Assembly (NCBI GenBank): GCA_026225415.1
Contig: JAMFSS010000011.1
Span: 1-64,000, forward strand
Reading direction: 5' to 3'
Length of the DNA: 64,000 nt
Source of the DNA: Alphaproteobacteria bacterium
GTDB lineage: Bacteria > Pseudomonadota > Alphaproteobacteria > UBA9219
Both the position numbers and the translations under genes were made by a program. Numbering within the stretch: position 1 is the first letter of the stretch; every line of letters starts with the position of its first letter. Shown one piece after another: positions 10,100-19,083 of this stretch. Under the pieces are notes generated by a model. That model ran no database searches. It had not been told where the DNA came from and was given only the letters and a program-made list of their open reading frames with translations.

Positions 10100-10185
10100 T
10101 TCCTCCCCCCTCGTGGGGGAGGAAGCAAAAACTTAGGCTTACGCTCTTGAGGCGTAAGTCTTAGTTTTTACCGGTGGGGGTGTCG
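10100..10185 (+). repeat. Solo copy of the palindromic element half also found at 12.69-12.93 kb
   Basis: cctcccccctcgtgggggaggaagcaaaaacttaggcttacgctcttgaggcgtaagtcttagtttttaccggtgggggt; shares gaggaagcaaaaactt.ggctta.gctctt...taagtc.ttagttttt with 12842-12910. Confidence 0.8.
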
Positions 10186-10213
10186 TCTTTAGTAAATATT
10201 ATTTCAATAAATC

Positions 10214-12166
10214 TTACGGCGAACAAATCTCAAAATACCCCAGCGCATTATAATGCACCGAACCGTAATTGGCGGAAGTGCAACTTTCACCGCCATTGCC
10301 GATCTTGGCTGTGCCCGCGACTTCCAGCTTGACGGCGGGGGCTGTGGTGCCAATCCCCACGCTGCCCGTGACGATCATGCCGTTTGTGGGGGCGGCGGTT
10401 GTCGTTCCGATCGAAACACCCGTGTAATTAGAATTATAAATCTGAACGGCTGTAGATTTTAACTGAAGAGGAATTGTCCCCCCCGAAGTGCTGTATGCGC
10501 CAAGCGTTACCGACGAGCTCCCCGTCGAATAGCCAAACAAATAGGCATCCCCTGCCGTATTGCCGAGATGGAAGGCATCGCTGCCGCCCGCATTGCGAAC
10601 ATCAAGCGTCGTTGCCGGTACCGCCGTGCCGATACCAACCGCGCCCTGCCCCTGTGTGCCGATATTGGTGCCGTAAATCAGATTGGCGATGTTGAGGAAG
10701 TTGGAGGTGTTCGATGCGGGCGTGTCGATAGCGCCGGATGTACCGAGGAGAATGTTGCCATTGCCGGTCGTTAAGGTCGAGCTGCCGACATTATAGCCGA
10801 GGAGAAGATTGCTCCCCCCGCCCGCAAGTTTGCGCCCCGTACTAGATCCCAATGTCGTGTTCTGGGAACCAGTTTGGGCCGAATACGATCCTGCACCGGC
10901 GGCCGCGCCTATGAAAATATTATTCGAGCCGCCGGTCAGATATTGGGCGGCTAGATAACCGATGGCAACGTTGGAGTTTGAATATGTGGCTCCACTATTT
11001 GACATCGCATAATAGCCCAGCATCACATTATTAGCACCATACACTATCGTACTCCCGGCCCCTTCACCGACCGCCGTATTATAACTTGCGGTATCTATGG
11101 TGCTTAAAGAACTAATGCCAACGCCTGTGTTATGGCTACCACTGCGCGTGCCGCCGGAACCGGACAAAGCACTTGAACCGATGGCGGTGTTGCTGCCCGA
11201 TGTCAAATTCGAGGCCGCATTATTACCGACCACCGTACTGTAACTTCCGCCGCTGCCGGCCAAAGCCTGCGCGCCGACGGCCACGTTATCGATGCCCGTT
11301 GTGATGACATTCATCGCTTGAAAACCAACAGCCGTATTGTTGTTGCCCGTTGTATTGCCGAGGTCAGCCTGATAACCAACGGCGGTGTTACGGATGCCTG
11401 CCGCCGTTAACCCCGCGCTGCTGATCGCCTGATAACCGATGGCGACATTGCCCTGCACCGCCGTTGTTCCCAAAGGTTGCGAAACCAACGCGCTGGAGCC
11501 AATCGAGATCGATGCACCGGCCTTATAATCCTTGGCAAAGCTGACACCATTCACGCCCGCGATGTTCAAACCGCCGGTGGTGATGTTGACGCCATTGGTC
11601 GACCATTCTTCAACCTGTGTGCCCGATGCCGACACATCGACCAGATACGGCCCCGCCGTATATAAACCGGTTGTCGGGTCGCCGGATACTTGCGGGTTGG
11701 TTGCGGCGGTCGATGTGCCGAGGGTGACGCCGGAACCGAGACCCGCGCTGGACAGCAACGAAGCCCATACGCCATTCACATAGGCTTCGAGGCCGGGCGT
11801 GGTGGAATTATACCGCACCATGCCGTTCGCGCCCGACGGGCGTTGCCCGGTGGTGCCGACGGGAAAAGCAATCGCATCACTTTCCTTCGACAAATCCAGC
11901 GACACGGCGGGCAAACTCGTGCCGATACCGATCAGACCGTTATAAAGCGTTGGTGAATTTGTATCGCAAACAAGGTCTGTGCCATTGGTATAACAAAGCT
12001 GGCCGTTGGTCAGCGTTCCCGCAACTGTGCCAACGCGCCGCCATTGAACGGCGGCGTTGGCAGGGTGGAAGATTATCAGTGCGAGCAGTGCAACAAAAAT
12101 AGCTGATAAAAATTTGTTTGTGTAGGCCCTCACCCTAACCCTCTCCCAAAGGGAGAGGGAACGCAT
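10214..12166 (-). CDS. Secreted protein with phage-tail/trimeric-adhesin-like NTAVGxxA repeats
   Basis: Signal peptide FLSAIFVALLALIIFHPANAA; iterated GNNTAVGFQAM/NTAIGSSALSGSG/NNVMLGYYAM motifs; GANGMVRYNSTTPGLEAYVNGVW. Start uncertain (ATG 12166 or GTG 12133); the ORF-track start 12568 looks too long. Confidence 0.7.
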   Translation of the reverse strand: MRSLSLWERVRVRAYTNKFLSAIFVALLALIIFHPANAAVQWRRVGTVAGTLTNGQLCYTNGTDLVCDTNSPTLYNGLIGIGTSLPAVSLDLSKESDAIAFPVGTTGQRPSGANGMVRYNSTTPGLEAYVNGVWASLLSSAGLGSGVTLGTSTAATNPQVSGDPTTGLYTAGPYLVDVSASGTQVEEWSTNGVNITTGGLNIAGVNGVSFAKDYKAGASISIGSSALVSQPLGTTAVQGNVAIGYQAISSAGLTAAGIRNTAVGYQADLGNTTGNNNTAVGFQAMNVITTGIDNVAVGAQALAGSGGSYSTVVGNNAASNLTSGSNTAIGSSALSGSGGTRSGSHNTGVGISSLSTIDTASYNTAVGEGAGSTIVYGANNVMLGYYAMSNSGATYSNSNVAIGYLAAQYLTGGSNNIFIGAAAGAGSYSAQTGSQNTTLGSSTGRKLAGGGSNLLLGYNVGSSTLTTGNGNILLGTSGAIDTPASNTSNFLNIANLIYGTNIGTQGQGAVGIGTAVPATTLDVRNAGGSDAFHLGNTAGDAYLFGYSTGSSSVTLGAYSTSGGTIPLQLKSTAVQIYNSNYTGVSIGTTTAAPTNGMIVTGSVGIGTTAPAVKLEVAGTAKIGNGGESCTSANYGSVHYNALGYFEICSP

Positions 12167-12270
12167 GCTTCTCTTTTTTTTCTTGATATCTGCCAAACAG
12201 ACAGCGGGGAAAAAGAAAGAAGGACGAATTCCCTCTCCCTTTGGGAGAGGGTTAGGGTGAGGGTCTACAC
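12120..12270. repeat. 151-bp REPIN/MITE-like element with about 40-bp terminal inverted repeats
   Basis: gtgtaggccctcaccctaaccctctcccaaagggagaggg ... ccctctccctttgggagagggttagggtgagggtctacac. Confidence 0.9.
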
Positions 12271-12433
12271 TAGATTTCAGGAGAAAATATCTGATCGACA
12301 AAACGAATCCCCCAGCGGTGCAGGCAAAGCACCACCAAGATCGCCTTGGTGGGCTGGGAGTTCGAAAATCGCAAAGAAACGATTGCAATGGCCTTTTAGC
12401 CGTCCGGCGAACCGGAAGACCTGGACATGCGCC

Positions 12434-12472
12434 ACTGCCTCCCAGCCCCGAGGGGATGGAGGCAGCGTTTTT
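12434..12472 (+). terminator. Intrinsic-terminator-like hairpin in intergenic DNA
   Basis: ctgcctcc-cagccccgaggggat-ggaggcag followed by cgttttt. Confidence 0.6.
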
Positions 12473-12688
12473 AACGGCAACGCTCTGCATCTGTTGCTTG
12501 CGCAACATCACAGGCCAGATTACTTGAGCGAAAACGGAATTCTGTTTTCGGACAGGCCATTCTGGCAAACCGTTCTTTGTGAGGTTTCGACACCCCGGAA
12601 GCTATGTATTTGCTTCCATTCACAGAATGAACGAATGGCGGTAAAGGTCAAGAGCAATTTGCTTATGGGGTTTTCAAATTGTGGGGGT

Positions 12689-12926
12689 CGTTACCCCTCA
12701 CCTGCAAAACCTAAGACTTGCCAAGTGGGGCAAGCCTAAGATTTTGCTTCCTCTCCCTATGGGAGAGGGATTCTTTCTTACTTCGCTTTTCTTCTTCACT
12801 GTCTAGACATTGAATAAAGAAAGAAGGCCAAAGAGAGAATTTCCTCTCCCTTTGGGAGAGGAAGCAAAAACTTGGGCTTATGCTCTTGGGGCATAAGTCC
12901 TTAGTTTTTGCAGGTGAGGGGTAACG
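12689..12926. repeat. 238-bp REPIN/MITE-like element with about 80-bp imperfect terminal inverted repeats
   Basis: cgttacccctcacctgcaaaa.cctaagac...gcttcctctccc ... gggagaggaagcaaaaacttgggctta...gtccttagtttttgcaggtgaggggtaacg. Confidence 0.9.
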
Positions 12927-13178
12927 CAGAATGAGCTCGAAATTAATTTGGCTGTGGCAAAGATTCACCCGCTTTTTTACCCCTTGAAACCATAAATTCG
13001 TCCCTTTTTTACCCCCTGAGACCAAAGAAACGTCAGAACGACCCCCATCACCCTTGTGGTCGTAAAAAACAGGCTGTGTGTATAACGACAGCCACAGCGC
13101 CGCGGCAGCAAAGAAACGCCTTTTATTTGCCATCTTCCCAAGGCATTATGGCGGCATTGTAAACACAGGGAATCACGC

Positions 13179-13862
13179 ATGCGCCCGATCAAAGCCCGTC
13201 TTCTTCTCGTCATGGTCGCCTTTTTGGGCTTGGCCAGCTGCCGCAGCTCGGGCGATTTTGGCACAGAACCTGAACAGCTGGCCGACCGCGCGCGCATCAC
13301 CTTTCAAGGCATGATGGGCGACAACCAATTCCCCGGCCTTGTCGATCTGGCGACACGCGCCAAAGCTATCATTATCGTCCCCAGCCTTTACCGCGCCGCT
13401 TTCTTCTGGGGCGGGCGCGGCGGCAATGCCGTTATGGTTGTGCGTGGCGCCGATGGTAAATGGAGCGACCCCGCCTTTTATACGATTGGCGGCATGAGTT
13501 TCGGCCTGCAAATCGGTGGGCAATCATCCGAAATGGTCATTACGGTCATGACAGAAAAAGGGTTGAATTCGATTATGTCGCGCGAAGTCACGTTGGGCGG
13601 CAATGCCGGTCTGGCTGTCGGCGAATTGGGCAAGGGCGTCGCGGCGGAGACCGGCCTCGGCCTGAAATCCGATATGTATGCCTTCGCCCGTTCCGAAGGG
13701 TTGTTTGTCGGCGTTTCGCTTGATGGTTCGGTTATCGCGCCCCGCGAAACATGGGACCAACAGCTGTACGGACAGGATGCCAGCCCGCAAAGCATTTTGG
13801 TTGACCGCACCGCGAATACGACCTCGCCAGCAGTTAATGGCCTGGTGGCAGCGCTCCCTTAA
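13179..13862 (+). CDS. SYLF (Ysc84)-domain lipid-binding lipoprotein
   Basis: Lipobox LGLASC; AKAIIIVPSLYRAAFFWGGRGGNAVMVVR, WSDPAFYTIGGMSFGLQIGGQSSEMV, SDMYAFARSEGLFVGVSLDGSVI. Confidence 0.88.
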   Translation: MRPIKARLLLVMVAFLGLASCRSSGDFGTEPEQLADRARITFQGMMGDNQFPGLVDLATRAKAIIIVPSLYRAAFFWGGRGGNAVMVVRGADGKWSDPAFYTIGGMSFGLQIGGQSSEMVITVMTEKGLNSIMSREVTLGGNAGLAVGELGKGVAAETGLGLKSDMYAFARSEGLFVGVSLDGSVIAPRETWDQQLYGQDASPQSILVDRTANTTSPAVNGLVAALP

Positions 13863-13916
13863 ATAATTCCGGCAGGTTTACCGGACATTTACCTTACTGC
13901 TGTAAGACTCGTTCTT

Positions 13917-14339
13917 ATGAATGAATCGATCCTTTCAGGCCGTTTGGCATGGTTGGGCGAGGCTTTGGCTTCGCAACGGAACAATATTACCCATCTTTTA
14001 TGCCGCCTGAAGGGCATCGCCCAGACGGGCGCCATATCCCTGCCCCACAAAGTCATGCGTTTATTGGATCAAATCGCAGGCGATCAGGAAAAAGAACGCG
14101 ACCTGATCCATGAAATCGAATGCGTCGAGAAAAAGCATGACGAATTACGCCGCCGCAAAATGCTGCGCCAGGCGGATGCGTCGCTGGCCGAAGATGCGCC
14201 CGAAAAAACCGACGCCGCCATCCTTTTACCCCCCGAGCCCGAGCCGGAACGCGCCAGTCTTTTGACCCTGTTCGGGCTGCTTTACCTGTTCTCGTCCAAG
14301 CCCATTAAGCATAAAAACCAAGACGTTACAGTGCGTTAA
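13917..14339 (+). CDS. Hypothetical protein
   Basis: ORF 140 aa between sdjacent same-strand genes, charged coil-like middle region. Confidence 0.5.
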   Translation: MNESILSGRLAWLGEALASQRNNITHLLCRLKGIAQTGAISLPHKVMRLLDQIAGDQEKERDLIHEIECVEKKHDELRRRKMLRQADASLAEDAPEKTDAAILLPPEPEPERASLLTLFGLLYLFSSKPIKHKNQDVTVR

Positions 14340-14417
14340 ACCTATATTCACATCTTATGGTTTATAAAGGGGTCATCGACCGACGTCCCCCGCTGAACCA
14401 ACTCAAAGGCTTTCGCC

Positions 14418-15638
14418 ATGATGCTCTATCATTTCCACGACTGGCAACGCGCCGCAATGGCACCGTTCCGCATGGCGGCAGAGGCAACGCAAATCGCCTT
14501 CCAAAATCCCTTTATGCAAGGGAACCCCACGCGCTTTGGCCGCACGATTGCCGCCAGCGCCGAACTGTTTGAACGGTCGACCCGCAATTTCGCCAAGCCC
14601 AGCTTTGGCCTGAAACACACCAAAATCGGCGGCGAAAATGTTGCCGTGACCGAAGAAATCGTCCTCAGCAAAGCTTTTTGCAATTTGCGCCATTTCAAAC
14701 GCGCGACCGAAAATAACGACCCCAAGGTTCTGATTGTCGCGCCCATTTCCGGCCATCACGCCACGCTTTTGCGCGGTACGGTCGAGGCGATGCTGCCCGA
14801 ACATGATGTCTATATTACCGACTGGATCGACGCCAAGCTGGTGCCTGCATCCAAAGGCAAATTCGATCTGGAAGATAATATCGAATATATCATGGATTTC
14901 TCGCGCTTCCTTGGCCCCGATGTGCATCTGGTCGCCGTGTGTCAGCCCGCAGTCCCCGTTCTGGCCGCCATGTCTGTATTGGCGCAATTGAATGACCCCG
15001 CGCAACCGCGTTCGATGACCTTGATGGGCGGCCCGATCGACCCGCGCAAAGCGCCGACCGTTGTGACGCGTCTGGCGTCCGAGCGCCCGATTGAATGGTT
15101 TAAGAACACTGTCATCCATTCCCTGCCCTTCTACTATCCGGGCGCGCATCGTTTGGTCTATCCGGGTTTTATTCAGTTGCAGGGCTTTATGTCGATGAAT
15201 GTCGAACGGCATGTCGGCGAACATGTGAAGCTGTTCCAAAATCTGGTCAAAGGCGATGACGACTCGGCAACCTCGCACCGTAAATTCTATGATGAATATC
15301 TGTCGGTGATGGATAGCCCCGCCGAATTTTATCTGCAAACCGTCGAACGTGTTTTCCAGAAATACGATCTGCCAAACGGCACATTCACATGGCACGATAT
15401 GACGGTGCAACCTTCCGCCATTACGCAAACAGCGTTGTTGACGGTTGAGGGCGAGCTGGATGATATCTCGGCCCCCGGCCAGACATTACCGGCTCATGAT
15501 TTGTGCAGCGGTTTGGCGGATGAGAAGAAAAAAGCCCATTTGCAAATCGGCGTCGGCCATTACGGTATCTTTAACGGCCGCAAATGGCGCGAGCAGATCT
15601 TGCCGGTTGTCCGCGATTTTATTCGCGCCAACGCTTAA
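14418..15638 (+). CDS. phaZ: Intracellular polyhydroxyalkanoate depolymerase
   Basis: MLYHFHDWQRAAMAPFRMAAE, VAPISGHHATLLRGTV, VYITDWIDAKLVP, VHLVAVCQPAVPVLAA, GVGHYGIFNGRKWREQI. Confidence 0.93.
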   Translation: MMLYHFHDWQRAAMAPFRMAAEATQIAFQNPFMQGNPTRFGRTIAASAELFERSTRNFAKPSFGLKHTKIGGENVAVTEEIVLSKAFCNLRHFKRATENNDPKVLIVAPISGHHATLLRGTVEAMLPEHDVYITDWIDAKLVPASKGKFDLEDNIEYIMDFSRFLGPDVHLVAVCQPAVPVLAAMSVLAQLNDPAQPRSMTLMGGPIDPRKAPTVVTRLASERPIEWFKNTVIHSLPFYYPGAHRLVYPGFIQLQGFMSMNVERHVGEHVKLFQNLVKGDDDSATSHRKFYDEYLSVMDSPAEFYLQTVERVFQKYDLPNGTFTWHDMTVQPSAITQTALLTVEGELDDISAPGQTLPAHDLCSGLADEKKKAHLQIGVGHYGIFNGRKWREQILPVVRDFIRANA

Positions 15639-15659
15639 ATTTAAAATTGGTTTGTCATT

Positions 15660-15693
15660 TTAAAGCCCGTCCAAAATTTTGGACGGGCTTTAA
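15660..15693. terminator. Bidirectional terminator, 34-bp perfect palindrome
   Basis: ttaaagcccgtccaaaattttggacgggctttaa between convergent genes. Confidence 0.8.
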
Positions 15694-16992
15694 TTATTTT
15701 CCGCTGCCGGGAAGGACGATGCCTTTGTCATCCGCAGGCAAACTTGGCGGTGCGCTTGGCACTGTCGGCACAGACACGACAGGCGCAGCCGCGAATGGAG
15801 GCGGCACAGCGGCGGGCGGAGCCGCAATCGGCGCAGGTTTTGGTGCCGGAGGAACTGGCGTTGGAACAGGAGCCGGTGTCGCCGCCAAAGGAAGCGGCGC
15901 ATCTGTCGCAACAGGTGTCGAAGGCGTAATATCAGCAGCAGGCATCAATGGCGGTGCCGTTACCGTCGCGGCTTTCTTTGCGGCAACCTTCTTGTGTTTC
16001 TTTACCGCGCGATGCCGTGAAATATCGCGATTGGTAACGCGCGTCGCATAGGACGCATCGCCTTCGCGGTGGCCTTCAAAGCTTGTGCAACCGCTGATGC
16101 CCTGGAAATAGGCGCTGAAACTATCGGCAATTGGATCGAAGCCGCCGACAATCACCGTATTATAGAAATTGGCCGGATGCTGAATCCATTTACCGGGATT
16201 GATCAAAATGCGGCGCGAGTCATTATCATATTGCCCATAAATCGTATAAGACCCCGCAGGCACCGTCGGGTTTTTGATGGTGGGATAGAATTTGAAAACA
16301 CCGTCAAAATTCTGGCCGCGCAGATGGCTGATTTCCAGCGTGCCGCCGGTGTAGCCTTGCGCACAGGTGTAACCGCCGACCCATTTGCCGACAGGCGAGA
16401 ACCCACCGATTTCCTTGGCCGAGCGCTTGCCCATGGCGGAAACGCCCGCAGGCACAACATCCATCACGGGGAAAGTCTGCACCGAAGGCGACAATTTATT
16501 TGCCGCCGGACGGTTAAGCGAAGGAATAGGTGCCGATGTTTCGCACAAATTCAGAACCAGACCCAATTCGCCCGCCGACCATAAAAAGATGAAATGCTTG
16601 TTGTCGTGATCGGCGGTGAACAAGGTAATGTCTTTCGACACCGAAGACAAATCCTGGGGCGTGATCGTGTAGCCCATCAAACGCATACGATCGACGGTGT
16701 TATTAAAAATTTGGTTGACGCGGCCTTGTTCGGTCTGGCTCATGCGCCAGCCATAGGCTTCCATTTTACCACAGCTGCGCCCCATCTCGCTGCCCGCCGT
16801 TAACATGGCCATTTGAAAATTCCGTTGCACCGGCAACAACAAAGGACGGTCATCGAACGCAACGCCCGTCAAAGGCGAAGCGGCGGCCAGAGGCAGATCG
16901 GCCGCCCGCGTTTGCGACGCAAAAGCGGCAAGGAAAAGGACGAAGGCCGTAAGCAGAACAGATTTCAAGGAACAGGTGGTGAGGTTCTTCAT
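15694..16992 (-). CDS. Secreted hypothetical protein with Pro/Ala-rich C-terminal tail
   Basis: Signal peptide VLLTAFVLFLAAFASQTRA; tail APVPTPVPPAPKPAPIAAPPAAVPPPF. Confidence 0.7.
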   Translation of the reverse strand: MKNLTTCSLKSVLLTAFVLFLAAFASQTRAADLPLAAASPLTGVAFDDRPLLLPVQRNFQMAMLTAGSEMGRSCGKMEAYGWRMSQTEQGRVNQIFNNTVDRMRLMGYTITPQDLSSVSKDITLFTADHDNKHFIFLWSAGELGLVLNLCETSAPIPSLNRPAANKLSPSVQTFPVMDVVPAGVSAMGKRSAKEIGGFSPVGKWVGGYTCAQGYTGGTLEISHLRGQNFDGVFKFYPTIKNPTVPAGSYTIYGQYDNDSRRILINPGKWIQHPANFYNTVIVGGFDPIADSFSAYFQGISGCTSFEGHREGDASYATRVTNRDISRHRAVKKHKKVAAKKAATVTAPPLMPAADITPSTPVATDAPLPLAATPAPVPTPVPPAPKPAPIAAPPAAVPPPFAAAPVVSVPTVPSAPPSLPADDKGIVLPGSGK

Positions 16993-17121
16993 TGCCGAAA
17001 AGCTCCGTTCAAGCGCGACCTTGCGCGAATCGCGTATAAAATTGTAGGGTTAATATGCCGTTCTAAGCCATCCTGTGCAAGCATGTCTCTTGCCTATGCA
17101 CCCAAAATCAAAGGACACCCC

Positions 17122-17553
17122 ATGATGATCGACCCCTGGCACATTTTTACCGCTGATTATGGCACCGTTGCCAAGCCTTTTACGGGTTTTGTGACCTTGC
17201 TGGATATGCTGATTTACATGATCTTCATGGTCAATGTCAGCCGCGCCCGCACCGAATATAATGTGAAGGCGCCGCATACCGAAGGGCCAGAGCCGTTTTT
17301 GCGGGTGTTGCGGGTTCAGCAAAATACGGTCGAACAGTTGATTTTCCATCTGCCGATTTTGTGGATCGCGGCCTTTGCGATGGATGATGTGTTCGCGGCA
17401 TCTTTAGGCGCAATCTGGTGTTTTTCGCGCGGGGTTTACGCACGGGGCTATTACCAAAAAGCGAAACGCCGCGCCAAGGGCTTTATCATCGGCATGCTGG
17501 TGAATGTTGTGTTACTTGTGGGCGCGATGCTGGGGGTTTTGGCCTCGTTTTAA
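17122..17553 (+). CDS. MAPEG family membrane protein
   Basis: Four TM segments, RVQQNTVEQLIFHLPILW, FSRGVYARGYYQKAKRRAKGF; in-frame ATG at 17122 preferred over 16813. Confidence 0.75.
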   Translation: MMIDPWHIFTADYGTVAKPFTGFVTLLDMLIYMIFMVNVSRARTEYNVKAPHTEGPEPFLRVLRVQQNTVEQLIFHLPILWIAAFAMDDVFAASLGAIWCFSRGVYARGYYQKAKRRAKGFIIGMLVNVVLLVGAMLGVLASF

Positions 17554-17668
17554 AAAAGGCCGAAATGCGGCATGGTTAATCCGGCAGCGAAAGTAATTTT
17601 GGCCTTGTTTTGATGGCCGCGTTTTTTGTACAAAGCGACTACCGAAAACTATGCCAAGGATTTAGAAC

Positions 17669-17881
17669 ATGACCAGCGCCCCTTTTCTTTCTGCCAAACC
17701 TCTTGTGATTGGCATTGCCGCAGGCGCAGCCTTGGCAGCGAGCGTTCTTTTTTCGCACCGTCCACAGTCGAACATGGCTTGCGTTTCATGGAACGAAAAC
17801 GGCATGGCATTAATTCCAGTCGACTCCAATTATCCTTTGGACAAGGTTGCGCAATTGCGCTCTACCGGCCCCTGCCCTTAA
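17669..17881 (+). CDS. Small membrane/secreted hypothetical protein
   Basis: 70-aa ORF with N-terminal hydrophobic segment. Confidence 0.4.
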   Translation: MTSAPFLSAKPLVIGIAAGAALAASVLFSHRPQSNMACVSWNENGMALIPVDSNYPLDKVAQLRSTGPCP

Positions 17882-17884
17882 TAA

Positions 17885-19072
17885 TTATGCCGCTTTGCCT
17901 GTCAGTTGTTTGGTCACATACCGCTTGAACGGCGGCAGGTGATTAGCGATGCGCAGACCAATCGCGCGTAGCGCGAGCGCCACAGGCCGGTTATCGGTAT
18001 AGACATTCACCAACGCATTGGTGCCGTAATACAAAAATGCGCTGGCGCGGCGATGGGTACGCGAATAGGCATCCAGCACCGTCGCATCACCAATATCCAA
18101 ACCAAGCGACAAAGCCTTGCGGATTTCATTCGCCAACACATGCGCACCAGCCAACCCCAGATTATAGCCATGTGCCGTGACGGGATGCATGCCGACGGCG
18201 GCATCGCCCATCAACGCAAAACGTTTCGATGTAAAATGCGAAGCATAGACGGCAACCAGCGGGTAGCTGTGCCGTTCGCCGATCAATTTCATTTTGCCGA
18301 GCCTGTCGCCCAGATTTTGCATGATACGATTGTTGAAAGCGGCGGGCGCCATCGCCATAACCGCTTCGGCTTCTTCTGCGGGCAGCGTTAGCACCAGCGA
18401 GGATTTATCACCCTGTAACGGCAACACGGCCATTGTCCAGCTGTCGAAAAAACATTCATAGGTGATTTGATCGTGCGGTTTGGTGTGCGCCATGCGGCAC
18501 ACAATCGCCACGCGGCCAAAATCTTTGGTGGTGACGGGGATGCCCATTTGCGCGCGCGCGCCCGAAAAACGGCTGTCAGCTGCGACGATCAGTGACGCCG
18601 TAAGAATTTCGCCATTTGATAGATGCACAGTGCCGCGCGCATCATCCGTGGTGGTTTTTTTGACGGTGATGTTGTCTTTTATCGTCACATTCTTAAACGG
18701 TTTCACGGCGCGATAGGATGCGCGGCGGATTTCATTGTTAGGCACGAAAAAACCCAACGCGTTTTTGTTCATTTGTTTGGTGTCGAAACCGAGGAAGTAG
18801 GACGAGCCGCCGCTGAACACTCGCGCTTCGCGTATCGGCGAGATTTCGTTTTTCGGCAGATGGTCGAACATGCCTGTTTGTTTCATCAAGGAAATCGAGT
18901 CGTGTGTGAGCGCGATATCGCGGCCATCCAACGGTGGGTTTGCCAAGGTGGCGATGGTTTGCTTTTCAATCAGGCAGATTTTCAAACCCGTATCGGCCAG
19001 CGCGCGCGCAAAGCTGAGCCCCGCAGGGCCCGCGCCGATGATGATGACATCGTGTGAGTTTTTTTTAGGCAC
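17885..19072 (-). CDS. UbiH/COQ6-type FAD-dependent monooxygenase
   Basis: DVIIIGAGPAGLSFARALADTGLKICLIEK, FALMGDAAVGMHPVTAHGYNLGL. Confidence 0.9.
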   Translation of the reverse strand: MPKKNSHDVIIIGAGPAGLSFARALADTGLKICLIEKQTIATLANPPLDGRDIALTHDSISLMKQTGMFDHLPKNEISPIREARVFSGGSSYFLGFDTKQMNKNALGFFVPNNEIRRASYRAVKPFKNVTIKDNITVKKTTTDDARGTVHLSNGEILTASLIVAADSRFSGARAQMGIPVTTKDFGRVAIVCRMAHTKPHDQITYECFFDSWTMAVLPLQGDKSSLVLTLPAEEAEAVMAMAPAAFNNRIMQNLGDRLGKMKLIGERHSYPLVAVYASHFTSKRFALMGDAAVGMHPVTAHGYNLGLAGAHVLANEIRKALSLGLDIGDATVLDAYSRTHRRASAFLYYGTNALVNVYTDNRPVALALRAIGLRIANHLPPFKRYVTKQLTGKAA

Positions 19073-19083
19073 AGAAAAATCCT

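Noticed and set aside
10214-12166. Prophage remnant
   Set aside because: Tail-fibre-like repeats alone; no integrase, capsid, terminase or other phage genes nearby and a secretion signal is present.
12167-12568. N-terminal 134 aa of the 784-aa ORF ending at 10214
   Set aside because: Translation runs through an inverted-repeat element and intergenic hairpins; the signal peptide lies downstream, so the start is placed at 12166 or 12133.
14403-15428. 341-aa minus-strand ORF opposite phaZ
   Set aside because: Antisense shadow of phaZ with His/Arg/Phe/Gly-rich composition; no domain.
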